Translations under genes and position numbers: made by a program
In this document: one piece after another, positions 25,451-33,139 of the stretch
Layout of the letters: each line of letters begins with the position of its first letter
Position numbering within the stretch: the stretch's first letter is position 1
The notes under the pieces: model-generated
Seen by the model: the letters and a program-made list of their open reading frames with translations, nothing else
What the model was told of the DNA's origin: nothing
The model's database searches: none
Assembly (NCBI GenBank): GCA_016708785.1
Contig: JADJFC010000006.1
Coordinates: 186,001-250,000 of the forward strand
Length of the DNA stretch: 64,000 nt
From: Bacteroidota bacterium
GTDB taxonomy: Bacteria; Bacteroidota; Bacteroidia; AKYH767-A; 2013-40CM-41-45
Reading direction: 5' to 3'

Positions 25451-26839
25451 TTAGAAGCCAATAAATGTTATTCCCACATTAACAGGATATAGAACCGGAC
25501 CTTCGTTGTTTTTAAAGAGTGTTGATGCATAGTATTCTCCGTAGACATTAAATCGGCCGTATCCAATTGCTGCTCTGAAACCATAACGGAACGGATTTAC
25601 ATTGTGATTACTGAAATCTTTTGCTTTACTGGTCTCGCCTGCAACTTCTACTTTTTGTTTTGTATGTGAACCAACCAGTAATCCAACCATTCCTCCTACT
25701 CCAATGTGAAATGCATTTTTAGTATTTCTGCTTGTGAAGACTTCAAACATTAATGGAGCCATTAGATACGTTGTTACCAATTTACTCTTTATGTGAGCAA
25801 CACCGGGAGTTGTGTCATGGTATGCTGTTGTGTAATCGCTTTTTGTAAGGAGAATATCATTATCGAAGCGATAATTGTTCCATGTAAACCCAAGGCCTGT
25901 AAAGAACCAGACGTTACTATGTCCAAGTTCAATATTCTTTTGTAAAATGTTTAGTCCAACACTGATTGACTTCTCAACACGCAATTCGAAATTTTCTTTT
26001 CCGGGTGAAAGATTAAATGTTCCGCCATTATCCATATACGAATTTATTCCCATTTCAAATCCGCCCCAGATCGGCTTTGTATTGGAACGTTTGACCTTCA
26101 CTTCATCCGTTTTACCAATGAACCATAATTGTGAATCTCCAAGATTGATACGCGTCGTATCCACTTTATTGCTGCCTGTAGAACTGTCGCTCATTTTTAT
26201 CTTACCAATTCCGGAAATATTTTCATTTAACTTCTTAGGTAGCGTTTTGTAAATGATCGTTCCGCTGCCACTCACACTTGAATTCAGTTCTTCAGAAGCA
26301 TCTAATGTGATCTTACCGATTCCGGAAATAGAAGCATCCGCTTTTTGCACTTTCAGATCTTCTGCATCGATCTTTCCTGATCCGGGAACACTGAATTCAG
26401 CTTCATTGGCTTTGCCCGTTAATTCAATTTTTCCGGCGCCGGGAACTGTGGCTCTTACTTTAGAAGCATCGAGATCCATTTTAATTTTACCGTTACCGTT
26501 TATGATCAATTCAATGTAATCGGTTTTGATCGTTGACTCGCTATAGACATCTGCTTTGCCGTCGACGTTAACTTCGTCCAGACTTGGCATTGTAATGAAA
26601 TAGGTATTGCCTGTTGAATTGTCGATGTAAAGCGTTTGGTTATTTACATTCGCTTCGTCAGTGCTGATCAATGATCCGACAACTTTTACGGATTGAATCG
26701 GATCGATACGAACGTAAACAGTTGCGATGCTTGTTACTTTGATCTTTGTAAATGGACCTACCTGGAGGTTTGCTGTCTTTTGTCCTTTTGTAGTTGCTGC
26801 GATTATAAGTAATGCAGCGAGGAGTTTTAATGATTTCAT
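25451..26839 (-). CDS. GIN domain fused to outer membrane beta-barrel
   Basis: 462 residues. Signal peptide (LLAALLIIAATTKGQ). Residues 25-235 form a GIN/DUF2807 solenoid with repeated G-x-GKI turns (GNGKIKMD, GAGKIELT, GSGKIDAE, GIGKITLD). Residues about 255-462 are a porin-like outer-membrane barrel (WGGFEMGINSY, VWFFTGLGFTWNNYRF, YGFRAAIGYGRFNVYGEY) ending in aromatic F. The ECF-type promoter at 26872-26906 directly precedes it. The combination of solenoid and barrel suggests a surface-displayed adhesin or sensor. Confidence 0.85.
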   Translation of the reverse strand: MKSLKLLAALLIIAATTKGQKTANLQVGPFTKIKVTSIATVYVRIDPIQSVKVVGSLISTDEANVNNQTLYIDNSTGNTYFITMPSLDEVNVDGKADVYSESTIKTDYIELIINGNGKIKMDLDASKVRATVPGAGKIELTGKANEAEFSVPGSGKIDAEDLKVQKADASISGIGKITLDASEELNSSVSGSGTIIYKTLPKKLNENISGIGKIKMSDSSTGSNKVDTTRINLGDSQLWFIGKTDEVKVKRSNTKPIWGGFEMGINSYMDNGGTFNLSPGKENFELRVEKSISVGLNILQKNIELGHSNVWFFTGLGFTWNNYRFDNDILLTKSDYTTAYHDTTPGVAHIKSKLVTTYLMAPLMFEVFTSRNTKNAFHIGVGGMVGLLVGSHTKQKVEVAGETSKAKDFSNHNVNPFRYGFRAAIGYGRFNVYGEYYASTLFKNNEGPVLYPVNVGITFIGF

Positions 26840-26871
26840 ATGTATTGTTATTTGTTGTTTTTCGTTTTATA

Positions 26872-26906
26872 ATAATGGGACGCGGTGGGTGGTGGAGAAG
26901 TTACAG
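26872..26906 (-). promoter_or_regulatory. ECF-type promoter of the GIN-barrel gene
   Basis: On the coding strand CTGTAACTT (26898-26906) is followed 15 bp later by CGTCCCATTAT (26872-26882). The same two boxes, 14 bp apart, precede the ECF sigma gene at 28689-28722. AAC...CGTC boxes with about 16-17 bp between them fit ECF promoters in general. Confidence 0.75.
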
Positions 26907-26933
26907 GAGCTTGGAAAAAAATTCTAAAGTCAA

Positions 26934-27020
26934 AACACTAAGAACACAAGTTCACAAAAGTCCACGGAATTTGAGAATTATAGATTCCGTGGGCTTTTGT
27001 GAACTTGTGTTCTTAGTGTT
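26934..27020. repeat. Long inverted repeat (37-bp arms)
   Basis: Arms 26934-26970 and 26984-27020 match at 36 of 37 positions. Units of 8-9 bp (CACTAAGAA, CACAAGTT, CACAAAAGT, CCACGGAAT) build each arm. It lies at the 3' end of the anti-sigma gene and may terminate it. A relative occurs at 46508-46568. Confidence 0.92.
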
Positions 27021-27040
27021 AAAAAATATTTTTGCTTTCC

Positions 27041-28174
27041 TTATTTCCCGCTCGTATGCGACACAGAAAATTTCTTCCCCACATTCACAGCAAAGGTATT
27101 CGCATCTTTAGCTACGGCGATATCTTTTGAGTCGGAAAAATGTTTCAGCTTTTCTGCAGCGAAGTCGAGGATGTTGCCGGGCTCGGATTTTTTAGTGTCT
27201 ATATTTGCAATTCCTAATTCGGCGAGTTCTTCGGTGGTGAAAACTTCGGAGAGATCATTTACCTGGCCTAATTTATGACCGGGCTTTTTTGGATTACTTG
27301 GATTTACCGGCTTATTGGCTTGTAGTGATTCAGAAGGATTTGAAATTGGGTTGACAATTTTGGGGGTGTTTGCTAACTTTTCTTCGGGCAAAATATTCTG
27401 CTGAACATTTTGTTGAATAGGAGATTTCACCGGTGCTTCCTCTTTGCGGATATTTTTTTGTTCTGCAAATGAAGGTGAGACTGACGGAGATTGTTTTACT
27501 TTATTGTTTTCTAATTTACGTTCATTCGTTTTATTCTCATCATTCTTTTGAGAATTATCGTTTTCATGATTATTAGTGGACGGTTTAATGTCTGCGATTG
27601 GCGCCGGAGTAGTTGAGTTATCATTGTGTGGCGCTTTTACCGGAACTTCAGAATTATTTTTATCGTCAGCAATCATTTTCTCATCCTTACGATCGGGACG
27701 GAAAATGAAATATGCAATGGCGATCAGAATAATTGAAGCGGCAATAGATAAGTTTCTGTACAACGAAGTTGAGAAAGAAATAACTTTCGCTTCTCTTTTT
27801 AATGCAGACTTATTTGCAAAAAGAATTGTGTAGTCAGGAAGTACTCTGGTTTTTTTAACGATGTCCAGTTCTTGAGCAAGCGCAGAATCAACTTTAAGTT
27901 GTTGTTCTAATTTGATCTTTTCTGCTCCACTCAAATCATTTTCGAAGTAAGCGATCAATCTTTCAGTTCTTGAAGTATCTTCTTTCTTCAAACTGTTTTT
28001 ATCTGCAAAAATAATCGGTTCCGCTTCTATTGCGGTATTAGAAAAAAGTTCGAACTCGGCTTTAAGATCCGGATTTTCATTCAGAAAAACGTGCAACTCT
28101 TCCACCTGAACTTTGTTCAGCTTACCATCATAAAAATCGATGATATAGAGTTCGTAATTATTTCTTGTGATCAT
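27041..28174 (-). CDS. Putative anti-sigma factor, membrane-anchored
   Basis: 377 residues. The cytoplasmic N-terminus contains a duplication: NYELYIIDFYDGKLN...IIFADKNSLKKE (7-65) and RLIAYFENDLSGAEK...ILFANKSALKRE (72-128), each resembling a zinc-finger-less anti-sigma helical unit. A single membrane helix follows at about 140-158, then a periplasmic, Pro/Asn/Lys-rich low-complexity region and a C-terminal segment with DLSEVFTTEELAELGI. It starts 1 bp after the sigma gene stop. It would hold the ECF sigma at the membrane until an envelope signal arrives. Confidence 0.8.
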   Translation of the reverse strand: MITRNNYELYIIDFYDGKLNKVQVEELHVFLNENPDLKAEFELFSNTAIEAEPIIFADKNSLKKEDTSRTERLIAYFENDLSGAEKIKLEQQLKVDSALAQELDIVKKTRVLPDYTILFANKSALKREAKVISFSTSLYRNLSIAASIILIAIAYFIFRPDRKDEKMIADDKNNSEVPVKAPHNDNSTTPAPIADIKPSTNNHENDNSQKNDENKTNERKLENNKVKQSPSVSPSFAEQKNIRKEEAPVKSPIQQNVQQNILPEEKLANTPKIVNPISNPSESLQANKPVNPSNPKKPGHKLGQVNDLSEVFTTEELAELGIANIDTKKSEPGNILDFAAEKLKHFSDSKDIAVAKDANTFAVNVGKKFSVSHTSGK

Positions 28175-28175
28175 G

Positions 28176-28661
28176 TCAGATAACTCTTTCCGGTGAACCG
28201 ATGTATTGTTTTAAAAATAATCGTGCCCGATAAATATATACTTTCACTTGCGACTCATTCAAATCAGTGATCTTCCCAATCTCTTCATAACTGTAGCCTT
28301 CGAAATCACGAAGGGTAATTACAGCTTTCTGAATTTCAGGAAGTAAATTCAGGGCGTCATTCAGTATTTTTTTTACATCTGAATATTGCTCTGAATGAAA
28401 CAGACTTTCTTCATTTACTTCTGTATAATCAGAAATATGTTTTTTCTTTCTGATGCGGTCAATCATCGTGTGATAAGCCGTTGTAAACAAATAACTCTTT
28501 GCTTTATTTCCATCCACCTTCTCATGATTCCGCCACATTTTTTCGAATGCATCCTGAACCACATCTCTGGCCTCCTCTTCATCCCTCATGTTCTTGAGGA
28601 TAAATCGGAAAAGACCATCAGCGTGTTCATCAACACATTGATTGTACTGGGCGGGTGTCAT
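28176..28661 (-). CDS. ECF-type RNA polymerase sigma factor
   Basis: 161 residues. Region 2 (FRFILKNMRDEEEARDVVQDAFEKMWRNHEKV...SYLFTTAYHTMIDRIRKKK) and region 4 (LPEIQKAVITLRDFEGYSYEEIGKITDLNESQVKVYIYRARLFLK) are both complete. It is co-transcribed with the anti-sigma gene. A promoter like that of the GIN-barrel gene lies upstream, so it probably transcribes its own operon and the GIN genes. Confidence 0.95.
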   Translation of the reverse strand: MTPAQYNQCVDEHADGLFRFILKNMRDEEEARDVVQDAFEKMWRNHEKVDGNKAKSYLFTTAYHTMIDRIRKKKHISDYTEVNEESLFHSEQYSDVKKILNDALNLLPEIQKAVITLRDFEGYSYEEIGKITDLNESQVKVYIYRARLFLKQYIGSPERVI

Positions 28662-28688
28662 TTTTTGTGGTAAAAGTCGTAGTGTTCG

Positions 28689-28722
28689 ATAATGGGACGG
28701 GCTTGTTGGCTGAAAGTTACAG
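28689..28722 (-). promoter_or_regulatory. ECF-type promoter of the sigma operon
   Basis: CTGTAACTT (28714-28722) and CGTCCCATTAT (28689-28699) on the coding strand, 14 bp apart, 28 bp upstream of the sigma ATG. Both boxes are identical to those at 26872-26906 while the spacer is not, which argues for function rather than duplication. Confidence 0.75.
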
Positions 28723-28771
28723 ATTTTCTTTTCTGGCAGCTATTGGACTTGAATTCAAGCAGTTACTATCT

Positions 28772-28860
28772 ATCGTGAATCGTATATTGTGAATCGTAAA
28801 TCGAGTGCACCATTCGGATTACAAATTACTATTCTCGAATTACGACCCTCTAATTACTAC
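28772..28860. repeat. Heptad arrays upstream of serine dehydratase
   Basis: ATCGTGA/ATCGTAT/ATTGTGA/ATCGTAA/ATCGAGT, then ATTACAA/ATTACTA/TTCTCGA/ATTACGA/CCCTCTA/ATTACTA, all in 7-bp register. They reach the -7 element of the gene. Confidence 0.8.
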
Positions 28861-28865
28861 CTTTG
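28858..28865 (+). promoter_or_regulatory. -7 element of serine dehydratase (TACCTTTG)
   Basis: A perfect TAnnTTTG ends 4 bp before the ATG at 28870, so the predicted transcript has almost no leader. Confidence 0.6.
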
Positions 28866-28869
28866 CAGC

Positions 28870-30303
28870 ATGACGCAAGAAGAGCAAATTTCAGTATTCG
28901 ATATGTTTAAAATCGGAATTGGTCCGTCCAGTTCGCATACCCTTGGACCGTGGCGGGCTGCGCATCGGTTTTTAAGGTCTATCGATGAGCATAATTTGTG
29001 GCCGGATGTAGATCGGATCGTGATTAAATTGTATGGTTCGCTGGCTAAAACGGGAAGAGGACATGGGACTGACATTGCTATTCAGCTTGGATTGTGCGGA
29101 TTTGATCCTGTGACTTATGATGTGAATAGTATTACACCTGCAATTACTTCGATTGCGCAAATCAAAAAACTCAACCTTGATTCTAAAAAAGAAATTGATT
29201 TTTCTCCGGAACGTGATATCGTATTTCTTTTCACCGAATCGCTTCCACTCCATTCAAATGCACTGACTTTTTCTATTTTCAATAACGAACAAATTCTTCT
29301 TGAAGAAACATACTACTCTGTCGGCGGCGGATTTGTCGAAAAAGATGGCGAGAAAAAATCGAAGGACGAAAATAAAGTGAATCTGAAATTTCCTATCGAT
29401 AAAGCTTCGGAATTACTAACCTATTGCGACGACAACAATTTTTCAGTTTCTGATGTTGTGCTCGAAAACGAAAAATCATGGAAGAGTGAAGTGGAGATCC
29501 GAACTGGAATAATGAACATCTGGAAAGTGATGACTGAATGTATCTATCGTGGTTGCCATACAACAGGAGAATTACCAGGCGGATTAAAAGTTACACGTCG
29601 CGCTGCGAAATTGAATGAGAAATTCCTCAACGGACAAAAGCATGCAAATTTCAATGAATGGGTATCCCTTTTAAAAGCAGGCGGAAGAGATTTCAAATAC
29701 ACCCTCGACTGGCTTACTTGCTTTGCTCTGGCAGTCAATGAAGAGAATGCTTCTTTCGGAAGAGTAGTAACTGCACCGACAAATGGCGCTGCAGGTGTAA
29801 TTCCGGCAGTACTTTTATACTATGTTGTTTTTTCTGATAATGTAACGGAAGACAAGATCATTCGCTTTTTAATGACGGCTTCAGAGATCGGTAGCATTTT
29901 CAAAAAAGGCGCGACGATTTCCGCAGCAATGGGCGGTTGTCAGGCAGAGATCGGTGTTTCTTCTGCGATGGCAGCAGGTGCATTAACTGAACGGCTAGGT
30001 GGATCACCACGACAGGTTTTGATGGCTTCTGAAATTGCAATGGAGCATCATCTAGGTCTCACTTGCGATCCGATAAAAGGGCTGGTGCAAATTCCATGTA
30101 TTGAACGAAATTCCATGGGTGCAATAAAAGCTATCACTGCTGCACAATTGGCATTACACAGCGATCCTACGCAAGCAAAAGTTTCACTCGATGATGTTGT
30201 AAGGACAATGTGGAATACCGCTCTTGACATGAATACGAAATTCAAAGAAACTGCAGAGGGTGGATTGGCAACGAATGTGCCGCTTGGCTTGAGTGAATGT
30301 TGA
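28870..30303 (+). CDS. sdaA: L-serine ammonia-lyase (iron-sulfur type)
   Basis: 477 residues from ATG at 28870 (MTQEEQISVFDMFKIGIGPSSSHTLGP). An in-frame start 27 codons earlier only translates the heptad array and is rejected. A single-chain enzyme: the beta domain with GIGPSSSHT comes first, then the alpha domain with TAPTNGAAGVIPAVLLYY, GGCQAEIGVSSAMAAGAL and LTCDPIKGLVQIPCIERN. The cysteines of GGCQ, LTCD and IPC are positioned to bind the [4Fe-4S] cluster. It converts serine to pyruvate and ammonia. Confidence 0.95.
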   Translation: MTQEEQISVFDMFKIGIGPSSSHTLGPWRAAHRFLRSIDEHNLWPDVDRIVIKLYGSLAKTGRGHGTDIAIQLGLCGFDPVTYDVNSITPAITSIAQIKKLNLDSKKEIDFSPERDIVFLFTESLPLHSNALTFSIFNNEQILLEETYYSVGGGFVEKDGEKKSKDENKVNLKFPIDKASELLTYCDDNNFSVSDVVLENEKSWKSEVEIRTGIMNIWKVMTECIYRGCHTTGELPGGLKVTRRAAKLNEKFLNGQKHANFNEWVSLLKAGGRDFKYTLDWLTCFALAVNEENASFGRVVTAPTNGAAGVIPAVLLYYVVFSDNVTEDKIIRFLMTASEIGSIFKKGATISAAMGGCQAEIGVSSAMAAGALTERLGGSPRQVLMASEIAMEHHLGLTCDPIKGLVQIPCIERNSMGAIKAITAAQLALHSDPTQAKVSLDDVVRTMWNTALDMNTKFKETAEGGLATNVPLGLSEC

Positions 30304-30422
30304 TTTTTGACAAGTGGTGATGCACGTTCAATGCAGGTAGCTTCTTTATACTTAAACTTAAACAATCTAATTTCGAAGTTTGAAGGTTTTGTTTATTTTT
30401 AAATTAATGATCAAATCAAGTC

Positions 30423-31010
30423 TTACTCACCACCACCGCGTAATTGCCTTTCGATATTTCTATCAGGCATGACCCACATTACAGAAACCATTACGAACAG
30501 AATTCCTGAAATCATTGGGTTTAAAAATGCGGCGCCAATTGCCGTTACATAAGCAAATAAGGAGAAAACACCTTTTGATGTTTGCTTTCTTAAAATATCA
30601 GTCATACTTGAATCATGCGATGAGCTGGACGTGATTGACTTCAATAAAATATAATAGGCAACACCATTCATCATTTGCAAAAATGCATATAGTATCACAG
30701 AGTTTGCACTAAAGTGATTCTCGCCCATGTAAGCTGTACCAAATGGAGTAAGTGAAAGCCAGAATAACAAATGTGTATTTGACCAAATGATCTTTGTATT
30801 GACGCTTTTTACAGTGTGAAGTAAGTGATGATGATTACCCCAATAGATTGCAATATTTACAAAACTCAATACGTAGCTAACAAAAATTGGAAGCAATGGA
30901 ATAAAATCTCTGAATGATTCGCCATGAGGAACTTTCAACTCAAGTACCATGATGGTTATGATGATGGCTATTACTCCATCGGAAAATGCTTCGAGGCGGG
31001 TTTTTGTCAT
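30423..31010 (-). CDS. TMEM175 family (DUF1211) putative potassium channel
   Basis: 195 residues, about six membrane helices. RLEAFSDGVIAIIITIMVLELKVP carries the FSDG motif (9-12) diagnostic of the TMEM175 family, whose bacterial members are tetrameric potassium-permeable channels. A second family mark is IYWGNHHHLLH. Single gene, convergent with serine dehydratase. Confidence 0.9.
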   Translation of the reverse strand: MTKTRLEAFSDGVIAIIITIMVLELKVPHGESFRDFIPLLPIFVSYVLSFVNIAIYWGNHHHLLHTVKSVNTKIIWSNTHLLFWLSLTPFGTAYMGENHFSANSVILYAFLQMMNGVAYYILLKSITSSSSHDSSMTDILRKQTSKGVFSLFAYVTAIGAAFLNPMISGILFVMVSVMWVMPDRNIERQLRGGGE

Positions 31011-31077
31011 ATTGGATTGGATGAAAAGTAAAAATAGGAAAATAAAATCATCTGAAAGCTTAGCATAAATTTTTCTC

Positions 31078-31117
31078 CCGCAGAATTTCGCAGAATACGC
31101 AGAATAACCGCAGAAAA
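31078..31117. repeat. CGCAGAATA-type array
   Basis: CGCAGAATTT, CGCAGAATA, CGCAGAATAAC, CGCAGAAAAA: units of 9-11 bp, single orientation here. Relatives at 31896, 32982, 34975 and 43814. Confidence 0.8.
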
Positions 31118-31247
31118 AACTCTATGTCCTCAATTTATTTTCTTTGCGTTCGCTATCTTAAAAATTTCTCGAAGTTGAACTCAGATTAAAATATTCTGAA
31201 AACAAATTCGTCTACAAGATTGTTACAATAAAGAAATAGAAACATAT

Positions 31248-31871
31248 ATGAAAAAAGTTGGAATAATAGGTTCAGGAGCAGTGGCTAAAGCTTTGGCAAA
31301 AGGTTTTGTAGCCATTGGTTACGAAGTAAAAATGGGTACGCGTGACAAGAATAAACTCGCCGATATTCAAAATGTCATAGTTGGGAGTATCGCAGAGGCG
31401 GCTGATTTTGCTGACATTATTGTTTTGGCTGTAAAAGGAACTGTAGCTTCTGAAGTTCTCAAACAAATTCACACAGAAAATAAGATCGTAATTGACACGA
31501 CCAATCCTATCGATGACAAGCCTCCGATAAATGGCGTACTTCAATATTTCACGGATAAGAATAGTTCATTGGGAGAAATTCTCCAGAAAGAAAATCCGAA
31601 TACGCATATCGTAAAGGCATTCAATTCTGTTGGAAGTGCATTTATGGTCAATCCGGATTTCGAGGGTATAAAGCCTACCATGTTCATTTGTGGAAACAGC
31701 GAAGGAGCAAAAGCGAAAGTGACAGAGATCTTAACTGCTTTCAATTGGGAAACAGAAGATGTAGGCAAGATCGAATCTGCGGGACCGATTGAGGCCCTTT
31801 GCCAATTGTGGTGTTTGCCGGGATTTTTGAATAATCAGTGGTCGCAGGCGTTTAAGTTTTTGAAGAAGTAA
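31248..31871 (+). CDS. NADP oxidoreductase, coenzyme F420-dependent-like
   Basis: 207 residues. The Rossmann start KKVGIIGSGAVAKALAKGF (GxGxxA, residues 8-13) and VKMGTRD fit NADP binding in the F420-dependent NADP reductase-like family. VIDTTNPID and THIVKAFNSVGSAFM are also typical. The true substrate is uncertain; in organisms without F420 these are often annotated as NADPH-dependent reductases. Single gene flanked on the 3' side by a CGCAGAATA array. Confidence 0.85.
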   Translation: MKKVGIIGSGAVAKALAKGFVAIGYEVKMGTRDKNKLADIQNVIVGSIAEAADFADIIVLAVKGTVASEVLKQIHTENKIVIDTTNPIDDKPPINGVLQYFTDKNSSLGEILQKENPNTHIVKAFNSVGSAFMVNPDFEGIKPTMFICGNSEGAKAKVTEILTAFNWETEDVGKIESAGPIEALCQLWCLPGFLNNQWSQAFKFLKK

Positions 31872-31895
31872 GCAATGGACTATGGATTAATATTT

Positions 31896-31938
31896 CCCGC
31901 AGAGTTGCGCAGAATACGCAGAATAACCGCAGATTTTT
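31896..31938. repeat. CGCAGAATA-type array
   Basis: Units CGCAGAGTTG, CGCAGAATA, CGCAGAATAAC, CGCAGATTTT follow the reductase gene. Confidence 0.8.
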
Positions 31939-32072
31939 AAACTGAGAATTTTCATGGTCTCATTGTGTCCCGATAGTTGTCGGGCTTGTGTTTTCTTTTC
32001 TCATTATTTCTCCTTTTTCTACTTTTTCTCTGTGTTTAATTTTTTTAGGCGCTATCAGATTTTTGAATTCAC

Positions 32073-32891
32073 TTAATCGCGAATAACTTTCCTGCTTATC
32101 ACTTGACCAGCCTCATCTTTGATCCTAACAAAATAGATCCCTTTCTCATTCGGTAAAGTTAGCTTTGTATTATCTACAACAACTTCCACTTTTTGTCCTA
32201 TTGAATTAAAAGCTTCGACGGAATTTATTTTCCCCTTGTACTGGAGATTAACTATTCCGTCAGTCGTTGGGTTTGGAATAATTTCAAAGCCTGTATTTCC
32301 ATTCAGGTCATCGATTGAATTTGGATTGCAATAGGTAAGAAATTCATTCGAAGAAAATGTAATTGCTGATGGCCCACCGCTGTCCATTAAATCAAAAGTG
32401 ACTTTTATCCAGCCGGCACTTACTCCATTTGAATAGGCAATGTACTTTTCGAAAATTGTCCATGGACCCACGCAATCGAAACAACCATAATCGCCAAGTT
32501 TGTAGATCGTATCATTCGTATATGTAAATGACATGTTACAATCAAGCGGATCACCTAAATCATAAATATTAATTCGTTTTACTCCGAAAGAATTCGTGTC
32601 GGAACAAATTGAGTAGACTGGATTGTGTACATATAAAAAAACAACATTGCCGCCATATGCTGTCTGCCCTTTGAAAAGCTTAAATGTTAAATCCGGAATG
32701 TTATCGCAATTCAAATCAATTGATCCTGTTGTGTCCGTATCGTAATTTACAACAGAAAAACTGATACGTGGATCAACTATGTATCCACCCCCTGGAGGAA
32801 TGTCTCCGGCTATTACTTTCGCTTTTGACGAATTGAATCCTGCGAGGAAAATTAAAATTAGTAAGAAGATTGAAGAGTATTTTGTTTTCAT
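32073..32891 (-). CDS. Secreted protein with T9SS type A sorting domain
   Basis: 272 residues. Signal peptide (IFLLILIFLAGFNSSKA). The middle is a small beta-rich domain with DTDTTGSIDLNCDNIPDLTFKL, common in secreted Bacteroidota proteins. The C-terminal ~75 residues (GFEIIPNPTTDGIVNLQY ... GIYFVRIKDEAGQVISRKVI) are the T9SS sorting domain. Function unknown. Confidence 0.85.
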   Translation of the reverse strand: MKTKYSSIFLLILIFLAGFNSSKAKVIAGDIPPGGGYIVDPRISFSVVNYDTDTTGSIDLNCDNIPDLTFKLFKGQTAYGGNVVFLYVHNPVYSICSDTNSFGVKRINIYDLGDPLDCNMSFTYTNDTIYKLGDYGCFDCVGPWTIFEKYIAYSNGVSAGWIKVTFDLMDSGGPSAITFSSNEFLTYCNPNSIDDLNGNTGFEIIPNPTTDGIVNLQYKGKINSVEAFNSIGQKVEVVVDNTKLTLPNEKGIYFVRIKDEAGQVISRKVIRD

Positions 32892-32981
32892 TGGAAGAAG
32901 AATTAGAATAGTTGAAGTGTGATTAATCTAAATTAGTAAATAATAGATTTTAAAAATTCATTTTTGGAAAATAATTCTGAG

Positions 32982-33078
32982 GTTTTTCTGCGTATTCTGC
33001 GAAATTCTGCGGGAGAAAAAAAACACAAAAGATTATTTCCCGCAGAATTGCGCAGAATACGCAGAAAAACCGCAGAGA
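32982..33078. repeat. Inverted CGCAGAATA-type array
   Basis: TTTCTGCGTATTCTGCGAAATTCTGCGG on the left is inverted as cgcag units on the right (33037-33078), forming a hairpin upstream of the T9SS gene and adjacent to the lepA terminator. Confidence 0.85.
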
Positions 33079-33085
33079 ATTATAC

Positions 33086-33126
33086 AAAAAAAGGCCCGCA
33101 GTGAAATTCATTGCGGGCCTTTTGAA
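33086..33126 (-). terminator. Intrinsic terminator of lepA
   Basis: AAAGGCCCGCA (33090-33100) and TGCGGGCCTTT (33112-33122) form an 11-bp GC-rich stem. A-runs on the left give a U-tract on the minus strand after lepA. Confidence 0.92.
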
Positions 33127-33139
33127 AAAAGTTCTTTTT

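Noticed and set aside
25875..26519. Plus-strand frames at 25875-26252 and 26253-26519
   Set aside because: Antisense to the GIN-barrel gene, without family features or promoter.
28789..28869. Longer N-terminus for serine dehydratase
   Set aside because: Translates the heptad array and lies upstream of the -7 element.
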